Source: CALDTK01 sp963837005 (GTDB taxonomy: Bacteria; Bacteroidota; Bacteroidia; Chitinophagales; Saprospiraceae). Taken from it: a stretch of DNA of 64,000 bases. The notes under the pieces were generated by a model. It saw only the letters and a list, made by a program, of their open reading frames with translations. It was not told the origin of the DNA and did no database searches. This document shows, piece by piece, positions 42,274 through 50,624 of the stretch (positions are counted from its first letter, which is position 1; every line of letters starts with the position of its first letter). The stretch spans positions 620,001-684,000 of the forward strand of contig CAWIMC010000001.1 in the NCBI GenBank assembly GCA_963837005.1, given 5' to 3'. A program made the position numbers and the translations under genes.

Positions 42274-44883
42274 TTAGAAGGTTCTCGAAAACCGAAGGTA
42301 AGGTATAAACGGTGGACTGAAAACTTCCGTGTTTTCGTAAGAAGACTGGCCGGGTTGAGGAAGTTCGATCCTGCGCAAGTTGAAAAAGAGCGGATTGCGA
42401 GCCCCGTTTACGTTCTGGAGGCCGAAATTTAGGCTCTGGGGAAGGTCTCTGAGTGGGAATTTGAGCTTGGCCCCTACATCAACCGTGATGCTCGACCTTA
42501 ATTGAATCTGAAGCCCATCGTAGTTCCAGTTGTTGGTAAGAGGCAGATTAGTCTCCAGCACTCGGACCTCCGACGAAGGTGGACGCTGTGGGACCCTGGC
42601 CGGCAGACCAGACCCCGCCCGTAGGGTGGCGGCAAAGGACCATCGCGGTGAGAGTCGATATTCGTTGAGCATCGTCACGGCGTGGCGGCGATCGAGTCTT
42701 GCACGCTCTTCAGGTCCGAGTCCCGACAGAGGCATCTCGAAGCGGCGGGTTGACTTGGCCCAGGTGTAGGAGAGGTCGGTGCTCCATTTAGGGACCTCCA
42801 GCCGAAGCTGAAACTCGAGCCCACGGGAGCGCCCTCGACCGGAACGGACGTTGGCCCGCCAGTCCGTAAAATCGCCACCGATAAAGTCGTTGCTGAAGCG
42901 GGTGAGGCCGCGGAGCTTCGTTAGGTACCCTCCGATCGACAAGCTCAACTCAGGCATGGGAGCGTAGTCTATCGAGACTGCCGACTGATCACTTTCCAGC
43001 GGCCGAACGCCGCGAATGGCGGGTACCCAGAGTTCCCGCGGCAGCCCTGGGTTGTTGGTGCCAATTTGGTGAATGTACTGACGCGTCTGGGCGAAAGAGG
43101 CGTTGATTCCCCACTGCTCGCGGAGTCGGTAACTTGCGCTAATGCGGGGAAGTGGGGCTTGATACGGCCGGCCAACCGAAGTGAGTTGGCTAGACCACCG
43201 AAACCCCAAAGACGTGCTAAGCCTGTCGCTGGGGGTGTAATCAAAGCTCAGGTAGGTGCTGAGGTCTAAGGTGCGCACCGTGGGTTGCGTCGGAACAGCG
43301 GAGGGCGGCTGATCGCCGGTCTGCTCCTCGGTCGTGAGCGAGTTATTGGTAATGTCGAAGCGGTGTACCGTAGCGTCTACCCCGAAAGTCATGATGGCCT
43401 CCGTCGAGATGGCGTACTGCAAGTCACTTTTGAGGCCGAAGTCGCGAATTCTAGAATCAAAAACATTTCGATTGCGGAATACGAAGTTGCTGTCGGGTTG
43501 TTCGGTAGGCTGCACACTCGCCCCCAACTCGTCGTCGGCTAAAAACCGAAAGTCGCTAATTGTCAGCGTTGAGTTCGCAAACCACCGATCGCCGAGAATA
43601 AGGTTGTGGCGAACGCTACCTAAGATGTTTTGCCAGGTCCTCGATGAGCGGTCCGTAAACCCGATGACCTCCTCGGGGTCCGCCTCATACACAGTGCTCG
43701 CGTCGGCGTACCGGTCGCGGCCGACGAAGACGCTCGCAAAAATTTGCTGCCGCTCACCGATTGGCTGGTTGATCTTAGCAGCAACGTCGTAAAATCCGAA
43801 ATCAATGTCGGGGCGGTTGTTCAGCGACACCTGGCCGTCCGGCCTGAGGAGGTCGAGCCAAACGTCGGTGAGTCCTCGACGCGCACTGACAAAATAGCTA
43901 CCCTTACCCACCGGACCCTCCGTGGTAGCGGATACATCGCTGATGCCCAAGGTCAGACTGCTCGATCGTCGCAGGCGGTTGCCCTCGCGGAGACGCAAGT
44001 CGAGCACCCCACCAACGCGGTCGCCGTACTTCGCCGGACCTGCACTGCGGTGAAGTTTCCAACTCCGTATGGCCTCACCGGGAACGATGGAGAAATACCC
44101 GACAGCATGGGAGGGGAGGTAGAGCGTGGCATCGTCCAAGAGCGTCAGGTTGTGCTCTGGGTCCGCGCCTCTAAAGGCAAATCCACGGTACCCTCCGGCA
44201 GCCGCCTGAATGCCTGGCTGTAGGCTCAACCAACTATTGATGTCCTTGCGACCGTTGACCAGTTCGGTTCGTTCCAGCACGCCTGCGTTTAGCGACTCGC
44301 CCTCTACCGTCGTCCCAGCCACCGAGCTCACCCGCCCGAGCACTTCCACAGTGAGGAGTTCTAGGTTTGGCGTAAGCCGGACAATGGCGGGCATCTGTCG
44401 CAGCCGACTTACGCGAAAGGTATCTGCCGGGTACCCCAAATATCGAAACACGAGGCGCTCACTAGCCTCCAAATCAGTAAGCGAAAAATACCCGTAGCCA
44501 TTGGTGAGCACACCCCGCCCCGCGCCAATGGCGTAAACGGTGGCCCCCACGAGACGTTCGCGAGTCCCTTTATCTTCTACGAATCCGGCAACCGTCTGGA
44601 GCGATTGCGGCGCTGCGGTCACGATGTACTGGCGTCCTATCTGCGTATACCGAAGACTATGTGGCCGCAGCACCGCCGTCAGGTCCGCACCCACGGAGAC
44701 AGGCTGATACGGTTCTACATGCTCGACCCCGCCGAGGGTGTTCGTCGAATACGCGATGAAGACATTATATCGTTCGGCGATCGCATCGAGCTCCTCGACG
44801 ACAGTGCGCTGCTCGGGTCCTGGTTGCGCCGCCGCCGTTACGCCGCAGAGCCAAAGGACATATATGCAGGCGAGTCGGCGCAT
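42274..44883 (-). CDS. TonB-dependent receptor with N-terminal secretin/TonB short domain
   Basis: An 869-residue outer-membrane receptor of the transducer (FecA-like) kind. A signal peptide (YVLWLCGVTAAAQ) precedes an STN domain (VVEELDAIAERYNVFIAYST, about 25-90). Next is a carboxypeptidase-regulatory-like domain (GFVEDKGTRERLVGATVYAI), the plug (DINSWLSLQPGIQAAAGGYR, RGADPEHNLTLLDDATLYLP) and a barrel ending in FIPYLRFSRTF. The STN domain normally contacts a FecR-type anti-sigma factor, and such genes lie directly upstream. The ligand is unknown; small oligomers or siderophores are typical for this arrangement. Confidence 0.92.
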   Translation of the reverse strand: MRRLACIYVLWLCGVTAAAQPGPEQRTVVEELDAIAERYNVFIAYSTNTLGGVEHVEPYQPVSVGADLTAVLRPHSLRYTQIGRQYIVTAAPQSLQTVAGFVEDKGTRERLVGATVYAIGAGRGVLTNGYGYFSLTDLEASERLVFRYLGYPADTFRVSRLRQMPAIVRLTPNLELLTVEVLGRVSSVAGTTVEGESLNAGVLERTELVNGRKDINSWLSLQPGIQAAAGGYRGFAFRGADPEHNLTLLDDATLYLPSHAVGYFSIVPGEAIRSWKLHRSAGPAKYGDRVGGVLDLRLREGNRLRRSSSLTLGISDVSATTEGPVGKGSYFVSARRGLTDVWLDLLRPDGQVSLNNRPDIDFGFYDVAAKINQPIGERQQIFASVFVGRDRYADASTVYEADPEEVIGFTDRSSRTWQNILGSVRHNLILGDRWFANSTLTISDFRFLADDELGASVQPTEQPDSNFVFRNRNVFDSRIRDFGLKSDLQYAISTEAIMTFGVDATVHRFDITNNSLTTEEQTGDQPPSAVPTQPTVRTLDLSTYLSFDYTPSDRLSTSLGFRWSSQLTSVGRPYQAPLPRISASYRLREQWGINASFAQTRQYIHQIGTNNPGLPRELWVPAIRGVRPLESDQSAVSIDYAPMPELSLSIGGYLTKLRGLTRFSNDFIGGDFTDWRANVRSGRGRSRGLEFQLRLEVPKWSTDLSYTWAKSTRRFEMPLSGLGPEERARLDRRHAVTMLNEYRLSPRWSFAATLRAGSGLPARVPQRPPSSEVRVLETNLPLTNNWNYDGLQIQLRSSITVDVGAKLKFPLRDLPQSLNFGLQNVNGARNPLFFNLRRIELPQPGQSSYENTEVFSPPFIPYLRFSRTF

Positions 44884-45401
44884 GGAAAGAAGGGGACAGG
44901 GCAGCTACGTAACGCATCCGAACCCAGGGTCGTTACGCGACCGGCTTCATCGGCAACTCCCGCCGACGAGCTGTATCGTTGTCGAAGTCTCCTGCAGTTG
45001 AGCACCGAGAATCACCTCGAGCGTTCCCATGGCCTCGCGGGCCGTGCCATTCTCGAAGGTCGCCGTTATGCGGCAGGTGAGTAGGTGCGGCTCCGCCGAT
45101 AGACCTACTTGGTGATAGCTGGATAATTTGGTGAGGACATCCTCTAGAGCGGCGTCCCGGAACCGGAGATCATTCGGTAATAGGGCCTTCTCCAGCGCTT
45201 GAGTGACGATACCATCGGCAACGGTCGCGGAGCCGCCAGCGTAAAGATTCGTCCAGTCGGCCTCCCGCAAGCCTTGCACCCGCACATGTCCCTCTGTGAC
45301 GGTGACGCGGGAGTCGCTGCCCTCAGCAATCCTAAATTCGGTGCCGACGACGACGACTTTCAGCTGCTCGGCGCTAACCACGAAGGGTTTGGCTCGGTTA
45401 G

Positions 45402-45416
45402 GCCTTACGGCAAAAC
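45402..45416 (-). repeat. GNRA-hairpin repeat
   Basis: Stem GCC/GGC, loop GTAA, preceded by TAG. Inside fecR, sense. Confidence 0.75.
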
Positions 45417-45647
45417 CTACCTCCCCCCGCATAACCACTTCACGAGAGTCACCAGACTCTTCGTAGCGGAGCTGGCTGCCTGGGGCGAGCGTGATGGTCG
45501 ACTGATCTGGAAGCACGGCGTTGATCGGCGCGGTCCCGTCATTGGCGAAGTCGGCGGTGTCGCTACCTAGACCGGCGAAGAAGTTGACGAGAAACAACAG
45601 TCCAACGGCCGCCGCAGCAATGGCGGTCCACCTTCGCCATGACGCAC

Positions 45648-45662
45648 GTTTTGGCGAAAGCC
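45648..45662 (+). repeat. GNRA-hairpin repeat
   Basis: Stem GGC/GCC, loop GAAA. Inside fecR near the TM-coding part, antisense. Confidence 0.8.
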
Positions 45663-45902
45663 GTGACCGCGGAGGAACGAGTTGTACGACGCGGGCCTCA
45701 GGTGCCTTCATTTTTGACTGCACCTGTAGCCATGCGAGGTCCACATCGGGATCCGGCCAGCGGCAGATCCGCGTTGATCCACGGCATCCAGCGCGTCCCA
45801 AAGCAGGGCAGCCTCGCGCTCGTCGCGGAGGGCGGTACTCCAGGTGTTCGGTGCTTTGTTGACCATGGTTCGAGTAGTAGACACTTGGGCGGCGGCGATC
45901 CC

Positions 45903-46508
45903 CTAAAGCGACAGTGATTTAATGATGGCAGCGGCCCAGGTAGCGGTCGGTAGGTATTTGCGGAGCAGCTTGAGGGCGCGGGCCAGTTGGTTCTCGACGG
46001 TCTTCGGCGCTATGTCCATCGATGCGGCGATCTCTTTGTGACTAAGGCCTTCGAACTTACTGAGCTGTAAAATGAGCCGGGCACGCTCCGGTAAAAGCGC
46101 GATAGCGCGGCTGAGGTTATCGGTTAGGTCGGCAATATGGGCCGGCTCGGTGTCGGCGCTTTGTTCAGCGGCCGACCAAAGGGCCTCATCGCCGGGCAGC
46201 TCGACGCGTTTGCGGTCACGAATAGCATTAAGTGTACGCGTCACGACAGCCCTCCGAAGATAGGCCGGCGGGTGGTCTACGTCGGCGAGGACGTCGCGCT
46301 CGTGCAGACGGACAAATAAGTTCTGGACGATGTCCTCGGCCTCGGCCCGATTGCGACACAAGCGCTCGGATGCCGCAACCAGCCCTCGGTACTCGCTCCG
46401 GAAGATACGTTCTAGGTCGGAGGGGGGCAAGGCAGGGAGGTTTGTTGGGGCGGCAGGTTGGAGCCGTGCGTAATCTAGCGACCGCAAGATGGTAGAATCA
46501 AGCTTCAC
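45903..46508 (-). CDS. ECF-type RNA polymerase sigma factor
   Basis: A 201-residue extracytoplasmic-function sigma factor. Region 2 is LERIFRSEYRGLVAASERLC with RNRAEAEDIVQNLFVRLHER; region 4 is AIALLPERARLILQLSKFEG with LSHKEIAASMDIAPKTVENQ and LARALKLLRKYL. It starts the minus-strand run sigma, FecR, STN receptor, DUF4249, a cell-surface signalling cassette. FecR should hold it inactive until ligand binds the receptor. It is divergent from the AGCS symporter gene; the two starts are 56 nt apart. Confidence 0.93.
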   Translation of the reverse strand: MKLDSTILRSLDYARLQPAAPTNLPALPPSDLERIFRSEYRGLVAASERLCRNRAEAEDIVQNLFVRLHERDVLADVDHPPAYLRRAVVTRTLNAIRDRKRVELPGDEALWSAAEQSADTEPAHIADLTDNLSRAIALLPERARLILQLSKFEGLSHKEIAASMDIAPKTVENQLARALKLLRKYLPTATWAAAIIKSLSL

Positions 46509-46564
46509 CGACGTATCATTTCTTAGCGCCTACTTTGCGGCCACGCAACCGGCCCTCCGTACTT

Positions 46565-48163
46565 ATGAGAATACTCGCTACCCTACTCGCCTTACTGAGC
46601 TCATACGTTGTACACGCCCAAGAAGCGGCGGCCGAGCCGCGCGGGTGGGATGAAGCGTTTAATGACGCGATGACGCCAATCGCGAATGCGGTGGCCAGCT
46701 TTACGTTTTTCCCGATCAACCCATGGAGCGATGGCGCGATTCAGATGCCCATCGTGATTGTGTTGCTGCTCTCAGCAGCGGTAATCTTCACGCTGTATTT
46801 CGGGTTCGTCCAGTTTAGGTGCTTCGGGCTGGCCAAGCGGACGGTACAAGGAAAGTACAGTCTCGGCGACGAACCTGGTGAGGTCACTCACTTTCAGGCG
46901 CTTACCGCCGCCCTATCGGGTACAGTCGGTCTGGGCAACATCGGCGGCGTGGCCGTAGCGGTGAGCATCGGCGGACCGGGGGCGACGCTCTGGATGATTA
47001 TCGCAGGTCTGCTCGGCATGGCCACCAAGTTCGCCGAGTGCACACTCGGGGTCCGGTACCGGGACGTCGGTCCTGATGGCACGATCTACGGCGGCCCTAT
47101 GTACTACTTAAAGAAGGGCCTGGCCGAACGTGGATACACCGGTGCGGGCAAGGCTCTATCCGTACTATTTGCCATCTTCTGCGTCGGTGGCTCGTTCGGG
47201 GGGGGCAACATGTTTCAGTCCAACCAGGCCGCCGTCATCTTCAACGAGCAAATCGGAGCGACGAGTGGATCGGCCGGGTTCATCTTTGGAGTCGTCTTAG
47301 CGGCCATTGTCGGGCTAGTGATCATCGGCGGCATCCAGCGAATCGCCTCGGTGACCGAGAAGGTCGTGCCTTTTATGGTCGGGGTTTACTTGATAGCTGC
47401 GCTGATCGTCATCCTCGTCAACGTGCGCTTCGTACCCGACGCCATCGGCCAGATCTTCTCTGGGGCCTTCTCCGCAGAGGGTATCGCCGGAGGCTTTATC
47501 GGTGTACTGGTGCAAGGCTTTCGGCGGGCAGCGTTCTCGAACGAGGCTGGGGTAGGGTCCGCAGCGATTGCCCACTCGGCAGTCAAAACGCGGTACGCGG
47601 CGAGCGAGGGCCTGGTCGCGTTGCTGGAGCCCTTCATCGACACGGTGGTCGTTTGTACGATCACCGCCCTGGTCATCGTCATCGCCAACGGCGACGGTAA
47701 CATTTTGCAATACGGCGTCCAGGCAGAGGGCGTTGCGGTGACGAGTTCGGCGTTTGCTACGGTGCTGCCGTGGTTTCCTTATGTCCTTACGGTAGCTGTG
47801 GTGCTGTTTGCCTTCTCGACGCAGTTGTCCTGGAGCTACTACGGATTGCAAGCGTGGATGTACTTGTTTGGCAAGACGAAGTCGGCGGACATCTCCTACA
47901 AGGTCCTCTTCCTGCTCTTCGTGGTACTCGGAGCAAGTGTGAGTCTCCAGGCCGTGATCGACTTCTCGGACTCGATGATCTTCTTGATGGCGGTGCCTAA
48001 CCTCATTGGCGTCTTCATTCTCTTGCCCATCATAAAGCGGGAGTTCGAGGACTACGTACACGACACCAAGAAGATCGACGAAGGCATGCCCATCCCACGG
48101 GAGCGCGTAGCCCGCGTCCAGTACGATGCCTCCGGCGAGCCCATCGACCAGGATCTTATATAG
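46565..48163 (+). CDS. Alanine/glycine:cation symporter (AGCS family)
   Basis: A 532-residue Na+-coupled amino-acid transporter. Family motifs are HFQALTAALSGTVGLGNIGG (with VAVAVSIGGPGATLWMIIAG following), GGPMYYLKKGLAERGY, GGGNMFQSNQAAVIFNEQIG, and FSNEAGVGSAAIAHSAVKTR. The start at 46565 gives an N-terminal signal-like segment (ILATLLALLSSYVVHAQ) and a short periplasmic stretch before TM1, a common feature in Bacteroidota AGCS proteins. A TACTTTG box lies about 30 nt upstream. Confidence 0.93.
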   Translation: MRILATLLALLSSYVVHAQEAAAEPRGWDEAFNDAMTPIANAVASFTFFPINPWSDGAIQMPIVIVLLLSAAVIFTLYFGFVQFRCFGLAKRTVQGKYSLGDEPGEVTHFQALTAALSGTVGLGNIGGVAVAVSIGGPGATLWMIIAGLLGMATKFAECTLGVRYRDVGPDGTIYGGPMYYLKKGLAERGYTGAGKALSVLFAIFCVGGSFGGGNMFQSNQAAVIFNEQIGATSGSAGFIFGVVLAAIVGLVIIGGIQRIASVTEKVVPFMVGVYLIAALIVILVNVRFVPDAIGQIFSGAFSAEGIAGGFIGVLVQGFRRAAFSNEAGVGSAAIAHSAVKTRYAASEGLVALLEPFIDTVVVCTITALVIVIANGDGNILQYGVQAEGVAVTSSAFATVLPWFPYVLTVAVVLFAFSTQLSWSYYGLQAWMYLFGKTKSADISYKVLFLLFVVLGASVSLQAVIDFSDSMIFLMAVPNLIGVFILLPIIKREFEDYVHDTKKIDEGMPIPRERVARVQYDASGEPIDQDLI

Positions 48164-48170
48164 TCGGCCG

Positions 48171-48683
48171 ATGCCGCCAAGCGTTAAAGATCGAATTCGT
48201 TGCTACGTTGCTATAGGTAGCAATCTTGGAGATCGAGCTGGACATATCCGTCGAGCCATCGAAGAGATTGGCGTCCAACTAGGACCGGTGGTCGCCGTGT
48301 CAAAGATTTACGAGACAGAGGCCTGGGGGAATAGCGATGTCGAGACCTATCCGTACCTCAATGCGGCAATCAGCCTAGACGTGCAGCTGTCGCCAAAACA
48401 AACGCTACACACGCTCCTAGCCATCGAGCAGACAGAAGGTCGGCTGCGGGTCGCGGCTAACGGTCCACGGACACTAGATCTGGACCTCTTGTTTTACGGA
48501 AGTGAAATCTGCGCGATGCCGAGCCTCACCCTCCCGCATCCCAGGCTCCACCTCCGGCGCTTTGTCCTGCGTCCGCTGATGGACATCGCTCCCGACCTCG
48601 TCCATCCCCTCCTCCACAAGGACATCGCTACCCTGCTCCGAGATTTGAACGACCCGCTGGACGTACGACCGCATGAACGCTAG
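48171..48683 (+). CDS. folK: 2-amino-4-hydroxy-6-hydroxymethyldihydropteridine pyrophosphokinase
   Basis: Transfers pyrophosphate from ATP to hydroxymethyldihydropterin in folate synthesis. Signature motifs are YVAIGSNLGDRAGHIRRAIE, KIYETEAWG, YLNAAISLDVQLSPKQTLHT, and RTLDLDLLFYG, which binds ATP and Mg2+, followed by LPHPRLHLRRFVLRPLMDIA. Start 48171 (MPPSVKDRIRCYVAIGSNL) gives 170 residues, close to the usual 160. It lies 7 nt after the symporter stop and overlaps the next gene by 11 nt. Confidence 0.94.
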   Translation: MPPSVKDRIRCYVAIGSNLGDRAGHIRRAIEEIGVQLGPVVAVSKIYETEAWGNSDVETYPYLNAAISLDVQLSPKQTLHTLLAIEQTEGRLRVAANGPRTLDLDLLFYGSEICAMPSLTLPHPRLHLRRFVLRPLMDIAPDLVHPLLHKDIATLLRDLNDPLDVRPHER

Positions 48684-49323
48684 ACCGCTCCCCTACGACT
48701 ACCTCGTGATCGAGGGCAATATCGGCGCTGGCAAGACGACGCTGACCGAGCGGTTTGCGGGTGAACTCGGGGCCCGCGTGCTGTTAGAACAATTCGGCGA
48801 CAATCCCTTCCTGCCGCTGTTTTACGCCGATCGCGAGCGGTACGCGCTAATGGTGGAGTTGTACTTCATGGCGGAGCGTCATACGCAGATGAGTGCGGTG
48901 ACCACCGAGCGGACCCTATTCGGCGAGGCACTCATTAGTGATTTTCTATTTCTGAAGACTTGGCTGTTTGCCCGTAAGACCCTACGCGCACAAGAACGAG
49001 ATCTCTTCGGCAAGCTCTTCGAGCAGCTCAATGCCCAACTGCCTACCCCGCAGCGCCTGTTGTACCTTCATCGACCGGTTGAGGTACTCCTCCAAAATAT
49101 AGCAAAGCGCGGTCGCGACTACGAGCGCGACATCTCAGCCGACTACCTCCTGCAGATCGAACAGACCTATTGGGAGTACCTCCGCAGCGAACAGCGCTTC
49201 CCCATCCTCTTTGTCGAACTCGGCGACCGGGACTTCGCGAGCGATCTCGGGACCTACGACTCGCTTACCGCCCTACTGCTCGACGAGGCCGCCCCTGGCC
49301 TCAGCGTCGTGGATCTACGCTAG
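48673..49323 (+). CDS. Deoxynucleoside kinase
   Basis: A 216-residue kinase of the deoxyadenosine/deoxyguanosine/deoxycytidine kinase family, salvaging deoxynucleosides. The P-loop is LVIEGNIGAGKTTLTERFA; other motifs are LEQFGDNPFLPLFYADRERY, the ELYFMAERHTQ helix, and RPVEVLLQNIAKRGRDYERD in which the ERD/lid arginines appear. It overlaps folK by 11 nt, and this folK-kinase order is frequent in Bacteroidota. Substrate preference among deoxynucleosides cannot be inferred. Confidence 0.9.
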   Translation: MNARPLPYDYLVIEGNIGAGKTTLTERFAGELGARVLLEQFGDNPFLPLFYADRERYALMVELYFMAERHTQMSAVTTERTLFGEALISDFLFLKTWLFARKTLRAQERDLFGKLFEQLNAQLPTPQRLLYLHRPVEVLLQNIAKRGRDYERDISADYLLQIEQTYWEYLRSEQRFPILFVELGDRDFASDLGTYDSLTALLLDEAAPGLSVVDLR

Positions 49324-50528
49324 ATGCAGCGTTTAGCCGCCGGAAACTCTAGCGAACGGCCGTGCAGGACGGGCTCGACATCGGCTGTCTCGCGGAGCAG
49401 CGACAACACATCCTCCCCGAGGAAATCCTTGCGCCAGGTTTCGGTGAGGTCGCTGAGGGCTTCCTTGTCGCCAGTATTGAGGTCCCGGATCACCGAGCGC
49501 GGCAGCACCAGATCAATCGCGATCTCGTGCTGCAGGCAGTGGTAACGGAGGTAGCGGTACAAGATTTCTGTGACGATCTCTTCGCGAAGTTCACCGGTCG
49601 CGGGTGGGTTGAGCTCCGACATCCACGATTTTTCCTCTGCGGTCGGTGGTGCGTTGTAGAGCGCCTCCCACTCGTCGAAGTGCTTCAGCCACGACTTGTT
49701 GTTGAGGTGCCGATTACTCTGGATGCCAGCACGGCCACCCTTCATCGCGCGGACGACGGCGTTGAGGTCTTTGGTGTTGAGCACCATCTCGCGACTGTGG
49801 TTGCGACGCTCGGCGAGATCACGACGCCAGCCCACCATACGAACGGTGAACAGCTTCTCGGCGCGACGCATCTTATAGACCCCGCCCATGGACTTCACCT
49901 CATCGAGCAGAGTTTTCTCGTAACGGGAGGTGTCCTCCCAGGTTTTCATCTCCTCTGCAAACCAATCGTAGCGACCGAGCGCACGAAGCTTGTCGCCCAC
50001 CACGTCGAGCATCTCCTTGAGGTACACCACATCCTCGAGGGCATACTTAAGGACATTCTGCTGGATGGGACGTCGCGACCAGTCCGCTACCGCGTAGCCC
50101 TTTTGAATACTAACGTCGAGGTGGGTTTCGAGGAGGCGCTTGAAGTTGACTGGGTACTGATCGCTCAAGAAGCCGCAGGCCAGTTGCGTGTCTAGCAGGT
50201 TGCGCGGCTTGCAGTCGAAATTCTGTGACAGGAGCCGATAGTCGTTCTCTCCGGCATGGGTGATTTTTAGGATCCGTTCGTCCTCCACGAGGTCCAGAAA
50301 GCTACCAAGGTCCTTGATCGCTATCGGGTCGATTAGGAACAGCCCGCCCGGACAGGCCACCTGGATGAGGCAGATCAGCGTCTGGAACCGCTTTTCGCCC
50401 ATAAACTCGGTATCGAAGGCGATCCAGTCGTAGGTTTTGGCGGAAGCCGCCCACTGGTCGAGGGCATGCTGTGTCGACAGAAAGCTGTAGTCGAGGTCTT
50501 TGGTCGTGGTCTGGCTGGCGTGTGGCAT
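49320..50528 (-). CDS. rnd: Ribonuclease D
   Basis: 3'-5' exoribonuclease of the DEDD superfamily, trimming tRNA and other small RNAs. The catalytic motifs are Exo I WIAFDTEFMGEKRFQTLICL (DxE), Exo II ILKITHAGENDYRLLSQNFD (H-A-G-x-N-D), and Exo III YALEDVVYLKEML (YxxxD). A C-terminal HRDC-like helical region follows (VRMVGWRRDLAERRNHSREM). Of the start candidates, the ATG at 50526-50528 is preferred over an upstream TTG. The 402 residues are normal. It is convergent with the kinase gene, overlapping by 4 nt. Confidence 0.93.
   Translation of the reverse strand: MPHASQTTTKDLDYSFLSTQHALDQWAASAKTYDWIAFDTEFMGEKRFQTLICLIQVACPGGLFLIDPIAIKDLGSFLDLVEDERILKITHAGENDYRLLSQNFDCKPRNLLDTQLACGFLSDQYPVNFKRLLETHLDVSIQKGYAVADWSRRPIQQNVLKYALEDVVYLKEMLDVVGDKLRALGRYDWFAEEMKTWEDTSRYEKTLLDEVKSMGGVYKMRRAEKLFTVRMVGWRRDLAERRNHSREMVLNTKDLNAVVRAMKGGRAGIQSNRHLNNKSWLKHFDEWEALYNAPPTAEEKSWMSELNPPATGELREEIVTEILYRYLRYHCLQHEIAIDLVLPRSVIRDLNTGDKEALSDLTETWRKDFLGEDVLSLLRETADVEPVLHGRSLEFPAAKRCI
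50434..50448 (+). repeat. GNRA-hairpin repeat
   Basis: Stem GGC/GCC, loop GGAA, preceded by TAG. Inside rnd, antisense. Confidence 0.75.
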
Positions 50529-50624
50529 TCGCGCCAATATTACGCCCCCCGACAGTCGTTAGCTGTGTAGACGCGAACTTTGGTGCCCCAACCTATGGCG
50601 CGGACCTTGCGTAAAACACCCTCT

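Larger units (their letters stand above)
44947..45866 (-). pseudogene. FecR-family anti-sigma factor, N-terminal frameshift
   Basis: Inner-membrane anti-sigma factor pairing with the ECF sigma upstream and the STN receptor downstream. From the first in-frame start (45801) the protein has one TM segment (WTAIAAAAVGLLFLVNFFAG), the FecR domain (ITLAPGSQLRYEESGDSREV, GEVGFAVRPNRAKPFVVSAE, VGTEFRIAEG) and a C-terminal STN-interacting domain. A better N-terminus starts at ATG 45864-45866 in another frame (MVNKAPNTWSTALRDEREAA, then LLWDALDAVDQ) but ends at 45708. Joining the frames between about 45740 and 45800 yields a normal FecR of about 305 residues, so a single-nucleotide indel is inferred. 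Confidence 0.65.
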
